A stretch of DNA of 64,000 nucleotides. It comes from CAWHXG01 sp963833235 (GTDB taxonomy: Bacteria > Pseudomonadota > Alphaproteobacteria > Rhodobacterales > Rhodobacteraceae). Below the pieces are notes generated by a model that saw nothing but the letters and a program-made list of their open reading frames with translations, did not search any database and was not told where the DNA came from. The stretch is taken from positions 62,001 through 126,000 of the forward strand of contig CAWHXG010000002.1 in NCBI GenBank assembly GCA_963833235.1. The letters are read 5' to 3'. Shown piece by piece: positions 25,599 through 32,728 of this stretch (positions are counted from its first letter, which is position 1; each line of letters opens with the position of its first letter). The translations under genes were made by a program, and so were the position numbers.

Positions 25599-26228
25599 TC
25601 AAGACGCCACCTCCCGCGACAGCCTTGCGTGGAGCCGCAAGGCGTGGGCGGGGTCGGTGGCGGCGCAGGGCAGGACGGGGTCGTAGGCGGCGCGGATCAG
25701 GGCGCCGATCTCGGGGCGCAGGAGCGTGGTGCCGCCGGCGCGGGCCAGCGGCGAGACCTTCGTGAAGGCGGTATCGGACCAGAGCAGGATCGCCTGGGCC
25801 ATCTGGTTGAGCGCCAGCACCTCGGCCGGCACCGCCGCCAGCTGGTCGTCCATGCGCACGAAGACGAAGCAGGCGCGGATCCCGCCCGCTGGATCGAAGC
25901 GGAAGATGCGGTACTGGTTCGCCCCCGCGGCTTCGAGCCGAGCGACCAAGGGCTTGATATCGGGCACTATTCTGTCGAGGTCGGGCACCTGCGGCAGCTC
26001 CGCCCAGTCGCGGAAGAAGAACACCATGAGATTGGCGCCGAGCTCTGCGTCGACCCCGCCGAGGCCGATCCCGGAGAGCTCCGCCACCGCCTCCGCCGCG
26101 CCGCGGACGACCGCGAGCGTGGCATCCTCGACCCCGAAGACGACCGGCGCCAGCGCCCGGTTCCAGCGCGCGAACAGGTAGCTGCCATCGGCGCGGGTGA
26201 AGTGGGCGGCAACGTCTTCTGGGGTCAT
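25599..26228 (-). CDS. Conserved-looking protein of unknown function
   Basis: 209 residues; no family recognised. It has no signal peptide or membrane segment and reads as a soluble, mixed alpha/beta protein. Features include an aromatic-rich FTRADGSYLFARWNRALAPVVFG near the start, LMVFFFRDWAELPQVPDL near 67-84 and a basic C-terminal LRLHARLSREVAS. It lies between ruvB and ybgC on the same strand, ten bases before ybgC, so it is probably in the same transcript. Four 11-bp direct repeats end 12 bases before its ATG. Normal codon use and the tight spacing argue it is real. Confidence 0.72.
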   Translation of the reverse strand: MTPEDVAAHFTRADGSYLFARWNRALAPVVFGVEDATLAVVRGAAEAVAELSGIGLGGVDAELGANLMVFFFRDWAELPQVPDLDRIVPDIKPLVARLEAAGANQYRIFRFDPAGGIRACFVFVRMDDQLAAVPAEVLALNQMAQAILLWSDTAFTKVSPLARAGGTTLLRPEIGALIRAAYDPVLPCAATDPAHALRLHARLSREVAS

Positions 26229-26240
26229 TTTCGGCGTTTT

Positions 26241-26284
26241 TCGAGTGTCGGCATCGTGTCGGCTTTCTGTCGGCTTTGTGTCGG
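26241..26284 (-). promoter_or_regulatory. Four 11-bp direct repeats (CCGACA-N5) upstream of the unknown gene
   Basis: On the plus strand TGTCGG occurs at 26246, 26257, 26268 and 26279, exactly 11 bases apart (one helical turn). Two spacers are nearly identical (CTTTC and CTTTG). Read on the gene's strand the units are CCGACA plus five bases, ending 12 bases before the ATG at 26228. Same-face 11-bp repeats are typical of OmpR/PhoB-class response-regulator sites. Regulatory function is inferred; the sequence does not match the CTGTCAT Pho box. Confidence 0.55.
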
Positions 26285-26591
26285 ACCCCTGCGGGCGGCC
26301 GGATCACGGATGTTTAACGCCTCGGGACGGGCAGCGCACCCTCGGACTTCCCCCCTTGCGCCGAAGCGACATGCCCAGAGCGGGCGGCCTGCAAGCGCCC
26401 TCCCCCCGTCCGGCGGCGCAGGCGCGCAGGCGGCTGACGCAGGTGGGCCTTGCGCCCGGCGGAACCCGGCGCGCGAGCGGCCCTTGCGACCCGCGGCTCA
26501 CCCGCGCGCCGATCTGCCGGCGAGGGGGCGGACCCCGATGGCGCCCAAGCCGCCTGGTTGACCGCGCCGCAGGCCCCGGCCGCGCACCCGA
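26285..26591. other. Gene-free stretch upstream of the unknown gene and downstream of ruvB
   Basis: About 307 bases, very GC-rich. Short frames are open on both strands but none has a ribosome site or family resemblance. I see no terminator with a U-run and no tRNA-like fold. It separates ruvB from the next gene, so the latter may have its own promoter here. Confidence 0.5.
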
Positions 26592-27641
26592 TCAATCTTC
26601 GAAGAGCGTGGGCTGGGCGGGCGGCACCGGCGCTGGCGCAGGCACCGGCAGGCCCAGATGCGTCCAGGCCCGGTGGGCCAGCATCCGGCCGCGCGGGGTG
26701 CGCTGGATCAGGCCCTGCTGCAGCAGGAACGGCTCGATCACCTCCTCCACCGCGTCGCGGCTTTCGGAGAGCGCCGCGGCGATCGTCTCGATCCCCACGG
26801 GGCCGCCGCCGTAGTTCTCGGCCAGAAGGCTCAGGTAGCGGCGGTCGGCGCTGTCGAGACCGAGGATGTCGACGCCGAGGCGGGTGAGCGCCCGGTCGGC
26901 CAGCGCCCGGGTGATGGTGCCGTCGCCCTCGACCAGCGCGAAATCCACCACCCGGCGCAGAAGCCGCCCGGCGATGCGCGGGGTGCCACGGGCGCGCGCG
27001 GCGATCTCGGCCAGGCCTTCGTCTTCGGCGGGGATGCCCATGAGCCGCGCGCCGCGGGCGACGATGCGGTGCAGGTCGGCGACGGAGTAGAACTCCAGCC
27101 GGATGGGGATGCCGAAGCGGTCGCGCAGCGGCGTGGTGAGGAGGCCCAGCCGGGTCGTGGCGCCGACGAGCGTGAAGGGCTGCAGCTCGATCCGCACGGT
27201 GCGCGCGGCGGGGCCCTCGCCGATCACGAGATCCAGCTCGAAGTCTTCGAGGGCGGGGTAAAGGATTTCCTCGACCACCGGGTTCATGCGGTGGATCTCG
27301 TCGATGAAGAGCACGTCACGCGCATCGAGGTTGGTGAGGATCGCGGCGAGGTCGCCGGCGCGGGCCAGCACCGGGCCGGAGGTCATGCGGAAGTTGACGC
27401 CGAGCTCGCGGGCGACGATCTGCGCCAGCGTCGTCTTGCCGAGGCCGGGAGGGCCGTGGAAGAGGGTATGGTCCATCGCCCGGCCGCGGGCTGCGGCGGA
27501 GCGGATGAAGACGGAGAGGTTGGCGCGCGCCTCGGGCTGGCCGACGAAATCGGCGAGGGTCTGCGGGCGCAGGGCCGGGCCTTCGTCGCCGGGCTGCGGC
27601 TCGGGGCGGAGGGTCGGGTCGGGTGGCGGCGCCTCGGTCAT
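26592..27641 (-). CDS. ruvB: Holliday junction branch migration helicase RuvB
   Basis: 349 residues. N-terminal RuvB opening LRPQTLADFVGQPEARANLSVF, Walker A GPPGLGKTTLA (~62-72), Walker B VLFIDEIHRMNP, sensor region LVGATTRLGLL and the C-terminal winged helix with GPVGIETIAAALSE and FLLQQGLIQRTPRGR. RuvB is the hexameric motor that drives branch migration with RuvA. It follows ruvA by four bases. The tail ends in a Pro/Ala linker and LFED. Confidence 0.97.
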   Translation of the reverse strand: MTEAPPPDPTLRPEPQPGDEGPALRPQTLADFVGQPEARANLSVFIRSAAARGRAMDHTLFHGPPGLGKTTLAQIVARELGVNFRMTSGPVLARAGDLAAILTNLDARDVLFIDEIHRMNPVVEEILYPALEDFELDLVIGEGPAARTVRIELQPFTLVGATTRLGLLTTPLRDRFGIPIRLEFYSVADLHRIVARGARLMGIPAEDEGLAEIAARARGTPRIAGRLLRRVVDFALVEGDGTITRALADRALTRLGVDILGLDSADRRYLSLLAENYGGGPVGIETIAAALSESRDAVEEVIEPFLLQQGLIQRTPRGRMLAHRAWTHLGLPVPAPAPVPPAQPTLFED

Positions 27642-27645
27642 GGGG

Positions 27646-28314
27646 TCACCCCTTCGGCGCCAGCAGGCGCAGGGCGGCGCGGATAAGGGCGGGGGTTTCG
27701 GCGTGCGGGTCGGCGTCGGCGGCGCGGGTCACGGCTTGCGCGGCGTCGGTCGGGGCGTAGCCGAGGTTCGCGAGGGCCGAGAGCGCGTCGGCCACGGGGG
27801 CCGGTCCTGCGGGTGGAGGGGCGGCCCGGGGGGGCGCGACGGTGACGGTCGGGTCCGGAGGCTCTGCCGCCTCGGTGGGCGCGGGCTCCGGCCCGCCGGC
27901 CATGGCGAGGATCGCGGGCGCCTTGTCGCGCAGCTCGTTGACCACGCGCTGCGCGGTCTTGGGGCCGACCCCGCGGGCGGTGGCGACCGAGGCCCAGTCG
28001 CCCAAGGCGATGGCGCGGCCGGTGGCGTCGGGGCCGAGGCTGCCGAGGATCGCCAGCGCCGCCTTGGCGCCGATGCCCTGGACGCCGATCAGCAGGCGGT
28101 ACCATTCGCGTTCGACCCGGGTCGCGAAGCCGAAGAGCTGCAGCAGGTCCTCGCGGACCATCAGGTCGGTGTGCAGCGTCACCGGCGCGCCTTCGGCCGG
28201 CAGGGCGGCGAGCGTGCGGTCGGAGCAGTGCACCATGTAGCCGACCCCGCCGACGTCGATCAGCGCGTGGTCGGCGGCGCGTTCGGCCATGCGCCCGGTG
28301 AGCCGCCCGATCAC
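27646..28314 (-). CDS. ruvA: Holliday junction DNA-binding protein RuvA
   Basis: 222 residues. The N-terminal OB-fold is IGRLTGRMAE through VGGVGYMVHCS; the paired helix-hairpin-helix motifs are LLIGVQGIGAKAALAIL and ATARGVGPKTAQRVVNELRDK. A Pro-rich linker leads to the C-terminal domain III (ALSALANLGYAPTDAAQAV) that contacts RuvB. The start is a GTG at 28314 giving VIGRLTG, the standard N-terminus; the open frame upstream is repetitive spacer. RuvA holds the four-way junction in square-planar form. Confidence 0.95.
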   Translation of the reverse strand: MIGRLTGRMAERAADHALIDVGGVGYMVHCSDRTLAALPAEGAPVTLHTDLMVREDLLQLFGFATRVEREWYRLLIGVQGIGAKAALAILGSLGPDATGRAIALGDWASVATARGVGPKTAQRVVNELRDKAPAILAMAGGPEPAPTEAAEPPDPTVTVAPPRAAPPPAGPAPVADALSALANLGYAPTDAAQAVTRAADADPHAETPALIRAALRLLAPKG

Positions 28315-28524
28315 GGGCGCCGCCCGGCCATGGCGACGGGCCCCTGCCGCCCGGCCGCGCGGCGCGGGCGTGCGGGGCACCCGGCCCTGCGCCCGGTCGA
28401 ACCACAGATCGCGGGGCATCTTTTGGGCCATGTCGGGCGCCAGGCCATCCGCCCGGCCCCGCGCCTGGCGATGCGCGCCGCCCTGCGCCGCGGCTGGCGC
28501 CCGCTCATGCGCCAGCTCGGACGC

Positions 28525-28560
28525 CCGGTCATGCGCCCGTTCATGCGCCCGTTCATGCGC
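28525..28560. repeat. 12-bp direct repeats in the ruvC-ruvA spacer
   Basis: The motif ATGCGCCCGTTC is repeated in direct 12-base steps at 28531 and 28543, flanked by degenerate versions (CGGTC before, ATGCGCCTG after). The block runs into the last codons of ruvC. The remaining spacer to ruvA (about 200 bases) is GC-rich with no gene that I can support. Confidence 0.55.
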
Positions 28561-29059
28561 CTGCCCGCCGCAGGGCGGCCTGCAGCTTGCCGGCGGATTG
28601 CAGGTGGTGGGCGTGGCAGAGCGCGACGGCCAGCGCGTCGCCCGCATCGGGGCCGTCGAGCGCGACGCCGGGGAAGTGCAGCCCGACCATGTGGGCGATC
28701 TGGCCCTTGGCGGCGTGGCCGACGCCGACCACCGCCTTCTTCACCGCGTTGGGGGCGTATTCGCCGATGGGCAGCCCCGCCTCGGCCGGCACCAGGAGCG
28801 CGATGCCGCGGGCCTGGCCGAGCTTCAGGGTGCCCGCCCCGTCGCGGTTGACGAAGGTCTGCTCTACCGCGGCATGGGTGGGGGCGAGGCGGGCGAGGAC
28901 GGCCGTGAGCTGGCGGTGCAGGCTGAGCAGACGCTCCGCCAGCTCGCCCGGGCCGGAGCGGCAGGTGCCGTTGGCGACGTGGGAGATGCGCGCCGCCGAC
29001 ACGTCGATCACGCCCCAGCCGAGGGCGCGCAACCCAGGGTCGATGCCGAGAATACGCAT
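28553..29059 (-). CDS. ruvC: Holliday junction resolvase RuvC
   Basis: 168 residues. The RNase H-like core is complete: MRILGIDPGLRALGWGVID with the first catalytic Asp, AVEQTFVNRD with the catalytic Glu, and DAGDALAVALCHAHH with the last acidic pair. RuvC nicks Holliday junctions after RuvAB migration. It is first in the leftward ruvC-ruvA-ruvB run, though a 238-base spacer separates it from ruvA. Confidence 0.95.
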   Translation of the reverse strand: MRILGIDPGLRALGWGVIDVSAARISHVANGTCRSGPGELAERLLSLHRQLTAVLARLAPTHAAVEQTFVNRDGAGTLKLGQARGIALLVPAEAGLPIGEYAPNAVKKAVVGVGHAAKGQIAHMVGLHFPGVALDGPDAGDALAVALCHAHHLQSAGKLQAALRRAGA

Positions 29060-29201
29060 GGGCCTCCGCCTGCTAGCCCGGGCTTTTGCCGGGCCTTTCC
29101 AGCGGTCTAGCACGAAGGGGGAACATCTGGCCAGACGGGAAAGCGCGATGCGCCTGCTGCACCGCGGCATCGACGGGCGCGGCGGGAATGATGGCAAAAC
29201 C

Positions 29202-29227
29202 GTAACGGTTTCGTTACAATGCGTTAC
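29202..29227 (+). promoter_or_regulatory. Candidate operator: GTAACG-N4-CGTTAC-N4-CGTTAC
   Basis: An inverted repeat GTAACG (29202-29207) / CGTTAC (29212-29217) is followed by another CGTTAC (29222-29227), with exactly ten bases between half-site starts. It lies about 125 bases upstream of the DUF1127 gene and 140 bases upstream of ruvC on the other strand, so either could be controlled. The AT-richer local composition fits a promoter region. No binding protein can be named. Confidence 0.4.
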
Positions 29228-29350
29228 GAGGCAAAGCTGCCATGCCGCGGGTGCACATCCGCTATGCAGGAACGTGTGTTGCGGCGCCCCGTGGGGGGGC
29301 ATAGGTGCCGGCGTGCAAGAGCAACCCACACATCATCGGAGTATCCCCCA

Positions 29351-29557
29351 GTGGCCCATTTGGACACCACCCGCCCCATCGCCTATGCCCGTCCGGGCAG
29401 CGGCGTCCTCGCCCGTCTGATCGGCACGCTCGTCGACTGGAACGAGACGCGCATGACCCGCGACGCGCTGAGCAAGCTGTCGGACCGCGAGCTGGACGAC
29501 ATCGGCCTGACCCGCGGCGACATCGATGCCGTGGCGAGCGGCACATTCCGCGCCTGA
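29351..29557 (+). CDS. Small DUF1127 (YjiS-like) protein
   Basis: 68 residues. The C-terminal 40 residues are the DUF1127 signature: WNETRMTRDALSKLSDRELD followed by DIGLTRGDIDAV, with the Arg-rich helix and the ELDDIGL core. In alphaproteobacteria small DUF1127 proteins affect stress responses, phosphate or carbon metabolism and RNA binding; the exact role here is unknown. The start is a GTG at 29351 with GGAG nine bases upstream, missed if only ATG is considered. A strong hairpin follows the gene. Confidence 0.87.
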   Translation: MAHLDTTRPIAYARPGSGVLARLIGTLVDWNETRMTRDALSKLSDRELDDIGLTRGDIDAVASGTFRA

Positions 29558-29589
29558 TGGGCGCGACCGCGGCACGTCCGCCGAAGACC

Positions 29590-29627
29590 AAACGGCCGCC
29601 AGCGCAAGCTCGGGCGGCCGTTTTCGT
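29590..29627 (+). terminator. Intrinsic terminator after the DUF1127 gene
   Basis: Arms AAACGGCCGCC (29590-29600) and GGCGGCCGTTT (29613-29623) pair perfectly over 11 bases. The loop itself contains AGC-GCAA-GCT, a small stem with a GCAA tetraloop. The arm ends in a T-run (GTTTTC). The A-run on the left side means it could also stop the leftward prmA transcript. Confidence 0.8.
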
Positions 29628-29746
29628 GTTCGGCGGGTGGGGTACGGCATGGGCCGGGGCGTGGTGCCGGGGGACGCGCGGTGCGGATCGGGGCGGCCGG
29701 GGCCAGCGGCTGGCGGATCAGGCGGCGAGGATCGGCGCGGGCGGGA

Positions 29747-30985
29747 TCAGGGTTTTGCGAGGGTGAGGGTCGTCCAGCCGTCGAGGTCCTCGCGGAAGGC
29801 CAGGGCGAAGCCGGCGGCGAGGTAGGCGTCGAGCACCTCGGCCGACTGGCGGGTGAGCAGGCCCGAAAGGACGGCTCGGCCCCCGGGGGCGGCGGCGGCG
29901 GCCATGTCGGGGGCGAGCGCGATCAGCGGCGCCTTGAGGATGTTCGCGAGGATGAGGTCGAACGGGCCTTTGAGCCGGGGATGGTCGAAGCCGGTGGCGA
30001 CGGCGCAGGCGATGCGGGCGGTCAGGCCGTTGGCGGCGAGGTTCGCGGCGGCGACCTCGACCGCGACCTCGTCGATGTCGGTGGCGAGGATGGTGGGGCA
30101 CTCCGGCCAGGCATGGGCGGCCGCCATGGCCAGCACCGCGGTGCCGCAGCCGATGTCGGCGATGGCGCGGGGGGCGGGGATGGCGTCGGCTCCGGCGGGC
30201 CCGGCGGGGTCTGCCGGGGCGGGGGCGTGATGTGCCGGGGTGCCGCCAGCGAGGGCCTCGCGCTCGGTGACGCGTGCTGCGATGCGGCCGGCGCGGGCGC
30301 CCTCGCCCGTGCCCGCCGGGCGGTTGTCGCCTGCGACGTCAGCCGGGCGGTCGCCTTTGGTGTCGCCCGCAAGGCGGTCGCCTTCCCTCAAGCCCGCAAG
30401 GCGGTCGCCTTCATCAACGCCCGCCAGGCGGTCGCCTTCAGCAACGCCCGCAAGGCGGTCGCCCTCGTCTACGCCCGCCAGGCGGTCGCCCTCGTCTACG
30501 CCCGCAAGGCGGTCGCCCTCATCTACGCCCGCAAGGCGGTCGCCCTCATCTACGCCCGCCAGGCGGTCGATGGCCCGGAGGCATCCCTGGGTGGTGCCGT
30601 GATGGCCGGTGCCGAAGGCCATGGAGGCTTCGATCAGCAGGGCGATCCGGCCGGGCGGCACCTTGTCGGCATCGTGGCTGCCGTAGACGAAGAAGCGCCC
30701 GGCCTCGACGGGTGTCAGATCGCGGCGGACCTTGGCGACCCAGTCGGTCTCGGGCAGCTCGGAGACGGTGAAGGGCTTCGCGCCGTGGGCGGCGGAGAGC
30801 AGCGCCAACGCCACGCCATCGGGCGCGGCGGTGAAGTAGCCGCCGACCTCCCACAGGCCGGAGCCGTCCTCGATTTCGAAGACGCCGATGCCGGTGGGCT
30901 CGGGGGCAAGCCGTTCCAGGCCAGCGGCAAGCGCGTTGGCGGCGGCCTCGCCCGGCAGGGTGGTCAGGGCGGTCCATGTGGGCAT
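29747..30985 (-). CDS. prmA: Ribosomal protein L11 methyltransferase with large repeat insertion
   Basis: 412 residues against about 290 for typical PrmA. The N-terminal half ends with IALLIEASMAFGTGHHGTTQ (~113-132) and GCLRAIDRL. The SAM-binding domain resumes at IADIGCGTAVLAMAAA (~284-299), followed by ATDIDEVAVEVA and DLILANIL. Between them, where close relatives have a short linker, lie about 140 extra residues: roughly ten copies of DRLAGVDEG (~139-238) then a Pro/Ala stretch. Frame is kept because the DNA unit is 27 bp. PrmA trimethylates L11. The insert sits in a loop, so activity may survive; this is inference. Confidence 0.93.
   Translation of the reverse strand: MPTWTALTTLPGEAAANALAAGLERLAPEPTGIGVFEIEDGSGLWEVGGYFTAAPDGVALALLSAAHGAKPFTVSELPETDWVAKVRRDLTPVEAGRFFVYGSHDADKVPPGRIALLIEASMAFGTGHHGTTQGCLRAIDRLAGVDEGDRLAGVDEGDRLAGVDEGDRLAGVDEGDRLAGVAEGDRLAGVDEGDRLAGLREGDRLAGDTKGDRPADVAGDNRPAGTGEGARAGRIAARVTEREALAGGTPAHHAPAPADPAGPAGADAIPAPRAIADIGCGTAVLAMAAAHAWPECPTILATDIDEVAVEVAAANLAANGLTARIACAVATGFDHPRLKGPFDLILANILKAPLIALAPDMAAAAAPGGRAVLSGLLTRQSAEVLDAYLAAGFALAFREDLDGWTTLTLAKP
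30317..30571. repeat. 27-bp tandem array inside prmA (about 9.4 copies)
   Basis: The plus-strand unit AAGGCGGTCGCC plus 15 bases starts at 30317, 30344, 30371, 30398, 30425, 30452, 30479, 30506 and 30533, with a partial copy at 30560: exact 27-base steps. The copies at 30506 and 30533 are nearly identical, while those at 30317-30344 are degenerate, indicating expansion from the right-hand side. It encodes the nine-residue DRLAGVDEG repeat. Confidence 0.93.
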
Positions 30986-31046
30986 GGGGGATGATCCTTG
31001 CAGGGCGCGCGACCGGGCCGCGACGGCGGGCGCGGCTTTGCCGGGG

Positions 31047-31595
31047 CTATAGCGCCCGCGCCGGGACGCCCGCAACCCGCTCTCCAGGGCCCACATCGGC
31101 GCGCACCACCGCGCCGGCGGCGACGATGGCGCCATCGCCGATTGTCACGCCCGGCAGCACGATCGCGCCGCCGCCGATCCAGACGTCGCGGCCGAGCGTC
31201 ACCGGCAGCGCGCGCTCGATCCCGGCGCGGCGTCTCTCCGGATCGCGGTGATGGTCGGCGCAATAGAGATGCACGCCGGGGCCGACCATGCTGCCCGCGC
31301 CGATCCGCACTTCGGCGCTGTCGAGCACCACGCAGCCGGCATTGAGGTAGACCCCGGCGCCCAGATGGAGGTTGACCCCGTAGGAGCAGTGGAACGGCGC
31401 CTCGATGAAGGCCGTGGGATCGAGCGATCCAAGAATGGCCGCCAGCGCCGGAGCGCAGGCGCCGCGGGCATCGGGCGGCAGGGTGGCGTGGGCATGACAG
31501 GCCACGCGCGCGGCCTGGCGCATCCGCTCCAGCGCCGGATCGAGGCAGTCGTACCAGCCGCCGCCCGCCATCGCCGCGCGCGGATCGCCCGCCAT
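31047..31595 (-). CDS. Maltose/galactoside O-acetyltransferase-family protein
   Basis: 182 residues. A left-handed beta-helix acetyltransferase of the Maa/LacA/NodL group: N-terminal MAGG(G)WYDCLDP opening, FHCSYGVNLHLGAGVYLNAG, then the VGPGVHLYCADHHRDPERRR stretch with the catalytic His, and hexapeptide turns LGRDVWIGGGAIVLPGVTIG and DGAIVAAGAVV. It should transfer acetyl from acetyl-CoA to a sugar. Physiological substrate unknown. It starts seven bases after the msrA stop, so the two probably share a transcript. Confidence 0.9.
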   Translation of the reverse strand: MAGDPRAAMAGGGWYDCLDPALERMRQAARVACHAHATLPPDARGACAPALAAILGSLDPTAFIEAPFHCSYGVNLHLGAGVYLNAGCVVLDSAEVRIGAGSMVGPGVHLYCADHHRDPERRRAGIERALPVTLGRDVWIGGGAIVLPGVTIGDGAIVAAGAVVRADVGPGERVAGVPARAL

Positions 31596-31602
31596 GACGG
31601 GA

Positions 31603-32259
<657 letters not shown>

Positions 32260-32323
32260 GGCGAGCGGCTCCTTGAGTTAAACTGGAACTAACATAGGCG
32301 GGCGGCGCGACGGCACCAGTGGC

Positions 32324-32346
32324 GCCATGCCGCAGTGCGGCATGGC
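32324..32346. promoter_or_regulatory. 23-bp palindrome upstream of msrA
   Basis: GCCATGCCGCA (32324-32334) and TGCGGCATGGC (32336-32346) are perfect reverse complements around one central G. It is 65 bases upstream of the msrA ATG. It may be an operator for a dimeric regulator or a hairpin; no U-run follows on either side. Function is inferred. Confidence 0.4.
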
Positions 32347-32728
32347 AGTGGGGGGCCAGACCCGGCCCGGCTGGCGCGGTTCTGCCCATTGGGCATCGGC
32401 GGCAGGCAGGCGGGCATCGGCGGCAGGCGGGAGGGCAGCGTCCGCGCCGCAGGGGCGGGTGGGTGGGGCGGCGTGGGCGCTGCCCGGGGGTTCCGCAGGC
32501 GCCGGCATGGAACGGGCGCGCGATTGCCTACCAGGGTGAACCGGCCTTCAAGCGCCACGGTGCCGGATCGGCGGGGTGCATTGTATCGAAAGCGCCGCCG
32601 CGCTCGGTGGCCTTCGCGCGGGCGCCGCTGCGTGCCGCGCGCCGACCCCTCCCGGCGATGCGCGGCCTGTCCGCATGCCCGGGCACCCGCAGGACACGCC
32701 CCTGCCCCGGCGCTCCGGGATCGCTGCC
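32347..32728. other. Gene-free stretch between msrA and priA
   Basis: About 380 GC-rich bases with no gene I can support. It includes TGCCCA-TT-(T)GGGCA around 32384-32396 and two copies of GGGCATCGGCGGCAGGC at 32391 and 32412 (21-base step). The msrA promoter should lie at its left end. priA terminates at its right end with no clear intrinsic terminator. Confidence 0.5.

Noticed and set aside
26304..26887. Short open frames in the gap left of ruvB
   Set aside because: No ribosome site and only Arg/Pro/Gly-rich translation.
28289..29110. Plus-strand genes across the ruvC-ruvA region
   Set aside because: Shadows of ruvA/ruvC and of the repetitive spacer.
30317..30571. CRISPR-like array within prmA
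   Set aside because: The 27-bp units are contiguous, in frame and coding; there are no spacers.
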